Below are positions 61,939 through 64,000 of a stretch of DNA of 64,000 nucleotides, piece after piece. The notes below the pieces were generated by a model. The model saw nothing but the letters and a program-made list of their open reading frames with translations, was not told the origin of the DNA and did not search any database. The stretch is from Oscillospiraceae bacterium. GTDB lineage: Bacteria > Bacillota > Clostridia > Monoglobales > Monoglobaceae. The stretch lies in contig SVJR01000001.1 in NCBI GenBank assembly GCA_015068845.1, positions 1 through 64,000 on the forward strand, written 5' to 3'. The translations under genes were made by a program, and so were the position numbers. The number at the start of each line of letters is the position of its first letter. Position 1 is the first letter of the stretch.

Positions 61939-62413
61939 CTACATAAAAAATCTTTCTGCATTATGCGCACATATATTTTGAACAAGCTTCTTTAAAATCT
62001 TTTCGTCATTTATGAACATTTCATCCTCTACCCAACTTCCGATAATATTGCAGAGACTTCTTCTAAAATATTCGTGATGGGAATATGACAAAAGGCTTCC
62101 GGAGTCTGTCAGCATACCAACGAATGATGCAAGCGCGCCCTCGTTTGCAAGGCATTTAATCTGCGCCTCCATACCGTCAATGTTATCAAGGAACCTCCCA
62201 AATTTTTTCAGCACTTTCTTATGTACTGCGCATAAAACGCCATTTGAAATGGGCACCATAGAGCCAAATCTGAGTGATGTTTTCAAAGCTTCTATCCTCT
62301 GCAATATCCTTGGGGTCAAGGTGGCAATGATAATCCACAATCGGCATATCCTTTGCGAAAGTTTCATAAAGATGCTGTGCAGTTTTTGTTTTTAAAAGAA
62401 AGCTTTCTTTCAT
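61939..62413 (-). pseudogene. uxaC: Uronate isomerase remnant with the internal core deleted
   Basis: Frame 1 from 62413: [64 protein letters not shown] (UxaC N-terminus). Frame 2: FLDNIDGMEAQIKCLANEGALASFVGMLTDSGSLLSYSHHEYFRRSLCNIIGSWVEDEMF...ICAHNAERFF (UxaC C-terminus). Most of the ~465-aa protein is absent. Confidence 0.9.
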
Positions 62414-62426
62414 TATTCAATGACCG

Positions 62427-63464
62427 TTATCTATTTTTTTCGAGGGTTTCCCAGATACCTGCCATATACATAGCACCAAGTGCTCTGTCGTAAAGACCAT
62501 AACCGGGCTTGCCTGTCTCGCCCCAAATCATTCTGCCGTGGTCAGGACGAAGATAACCCTTGAATCCGGTTTCGTGGTATGCCTTGAGAATTTCAACAAC
62601 ATCAAGGGAACCGCATTCTGAAAGATGACCGCTTTCTTCAAATGAACCATCCTCCAGAATCTTGATATTTCTTACATGAGCAAAGTGAATTCTGCCCATC
62701 TTGCCGTACTTTCTAACCATTGCAGTATAGTCGTTGAACTTAGCACAGCCCAGCGAACCGCTACAGAGTGTGAGTCCGTGATGAACATCATCGTAAAGCC
62801 CTAAGAATCTGTCGATATTCTCTTCGGTTGTGATAATTCTCGGAATACCGAAGATAGGCCACGGCGGATCATCCGGATGAATTGCCATATTAACATCACA
62901 TTCAGCGGCAACGGGGATAATTTCCTTGATAAAGTATTCAAGGTTACTCCAGAGTCCTTCCTCACCGATTGCTTTGTACTTTTCAATAAGTCCGCTCATC
63001 TCGTCGGGAGTATATGATGCGTCCCAGCCGGGAAGTGTTATCTTGGTGGGGTCCATCTTGTCAACATCTTCCTTATAGTAAACAAGGGCATTTGAGCCAT
63101 CGGGAAGGGGCTGATCAAGTCTGGAACGGGTCCAGTCGAATACCGGCATAAAGTTATAGCAGATACATTTTACTCCTGCCTTTGCCAGTCTTCTGATATT
63201 CTCCTTATAGTTATCTATGTAAAGCTGATAATTGCCCTGACGGAGCTTGATGTCCTCGTGAACGGGAACACTCTCGATAACCTCCATCTCTAAGCCCTTG
63301 TCGTTACAGGACTTCTTGAGTTTTGCAATTTCTTCCTCGGGCCATACCTCGCCAACAGGAACAGAGTATACAGCTGTAACTACGCCTGTCATACAGGGTA
63401 TCTGTCTGATTTTGTCCAAGGTAACGGGATCGTCTTCACCGTACCAACGGAATGTCATTTTCAT
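62427..63464 (-). CDS. uxuA: mannonate dehydratase
   Basis: MKMTFRWYGEDDPVTLDKIRQIPCMTGVVTAVYSVPVGEVWPEEEI, MAIHPDDPPWPIFGIPRIITTEEN, ending in ALGAMYMAGIWETLEK. Confidence 0.96.
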   Translation of the reverse strand: MKMTFRWYGEDDPVTLDKIRQIPCMTGVVTAVYSVPVGEVWPEEEIAKLKKSCNDKGLEMEVIESVPVHEDIKLRQGNYQLYIDNYKENIRRLAKAGVKCICYNFMPVFDWTRSRLDQPLPDGSNALVYYKEDVDKMDPTKITLPGWDASYTPDEMSGLIEKYKAIGEEGLWSNLEYFIKEIIPVAAECDVNMAIHPDDPPWPIFGIPRIITTEENIDRFLGLYDDVHHGLTLCSGSLGCAKFNDYTAMVRKYGKMGRIHFAHVRNIKILEDGSFEESGHLSECGSLDVVEILKAYHETGFKGYLRPDHGRMIWGETGKPGYGLYDRALGAMYMAGIWETLEKNR

Positions 63465-64000
63465 TTTATCACTATCCTTTCATTTTCTCTCGCGCTTTCA
63501 TAAAAAGCGAAAAGTGCCTTCATTGTATTTTCAGTCTCGCCAAGCTTAAGGTAATATCCCTTGCCTGCTTCGAGGTACTGATAAAAATTATAAAGAACCG
63601 CTCTGTGGCCGTGGCCTCAGTAGGATTTCTTCTCTTTTCCAATTTCCCCATCTGTAACAAGTTCTTCGGTCTTGCCATCCTGAATCTTATATAACGTGCG
63701 TCCCATAAATCTGAGAGTAGCCTTCTCGCTTGTTATCTCTATCTGAATAGGAGTATTTACCGGATAACAGTTTGAGCCGCTAAATATAACATCATAAATA
63801 TCCCAACAGGTCTATAGTATGTATGGCTTGATTGATAAGAAGTCCGCCGACCTCTGTTGCCCATTTGCCGCGCCACTCGTCGGAATTGTAATAAGCTTCG
63901 TCATAATTCGAATACAATTTTGCATCAGGAAAATCCTTTGCAGCTCTTTCAAGCTTTTCAGGGTTATTATCACAAATCGCATAAAGCTTTGCGTTAGGTA
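63461..64000 (-). pseudogene. Gfo/Idh/MocA-type oxidoreductase remnant with internal deletions and a nonsense codon (continues off the right edge)
   Basis: PNAKLYAICDNNPEKLERAAKDFPDAKLYSNYDE|AYYNSDEWRGKWATEVGGLLINQAIHTIDLLGYL|(frame change) DVIFSGSNCYPVNTPIQIEITSEKATLRFMGRTLYKIQDGKTEELVTDGEIGKEKKSY*GHGHRAVLYNFYQYLEAGKGYYLKLGETENTMKALFAFYESARENERIVIK*. The terminal TGA overlaps the uxuA ATG. Confidence 0.88.

Noticed and set aside
63617-63619. UGA as a recoded Trp or selenocysteine codon in the oxidoreductase remnant
   Set aside because: UGA is used as a normal stop in this window (for example rpe, rsmB), and the same gene carries independent deletions and a frame change, so a nonsense mutation is the simpler explanation.

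Overview
The window looks like a chromosomal segment from a Clostridia-type Firmicute, possibly a metagenome-assembled genome. It is mostly housekeeping genes, with no tRNA, rRNA, CRISPR, transposase or prophage that I could see. The backbone is the conserved Firmicutes cluster yicC-remA-gmk-rpoZ-priA-def-fmt-(Zn peptidase)-rsmB-rlmN-prpC-prkC-rsgA-rpe-thiN on the minus strand (about 5.9-19.6 kb). Other readable loci: eutH/PHP phosphatase; a minimal spoIVFA-like/spoIVFB pair; rqcH; nagB; an EF-G paralogue; a YolD/UvrX-type pair; a CPA2 antiporter and a divergent ClC channel; an ECF sigma/anti-sigma-like pair; the PFL/ACT pair; ygiQ-folD-radA-carD-ispD-ispF; CIRCE-groESL; an amino-acid ABC transporter; an NfnAB/GltA-like pair; topB; ruvX; acn-icd-rex; an uncharacterised P-loop+Asp23-like gene; ogg; guaB; and a hexuronate (Ashwell) operon at the right end. 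The most notable non-routine observations are: (1) the hexuronate operon contains two genes with internal deletions, a uxaC remnant with both termini but no core, and a Gfo/Idh-type oxidoreductase remnant with at least two internal deletions plus a TGG-to-TGA nonsense codon, while uxuA between them is intact; (2) a secreted protein with an unnamed tandemly duplicated ~130 aa domain; (3) a P-loop ATPase fused to an Asp23/Gls24-like domain between rex and ogg; (4) a 122-nt ygiQ/folD coding overlap; (5) two perfect DnaA-box 9-mers in an AT-rich divergent intergenic region far from any dnaA; (6) a two-zinc-ribbon protein coupled to guaB. All calls come from reading the sequence without database searches.
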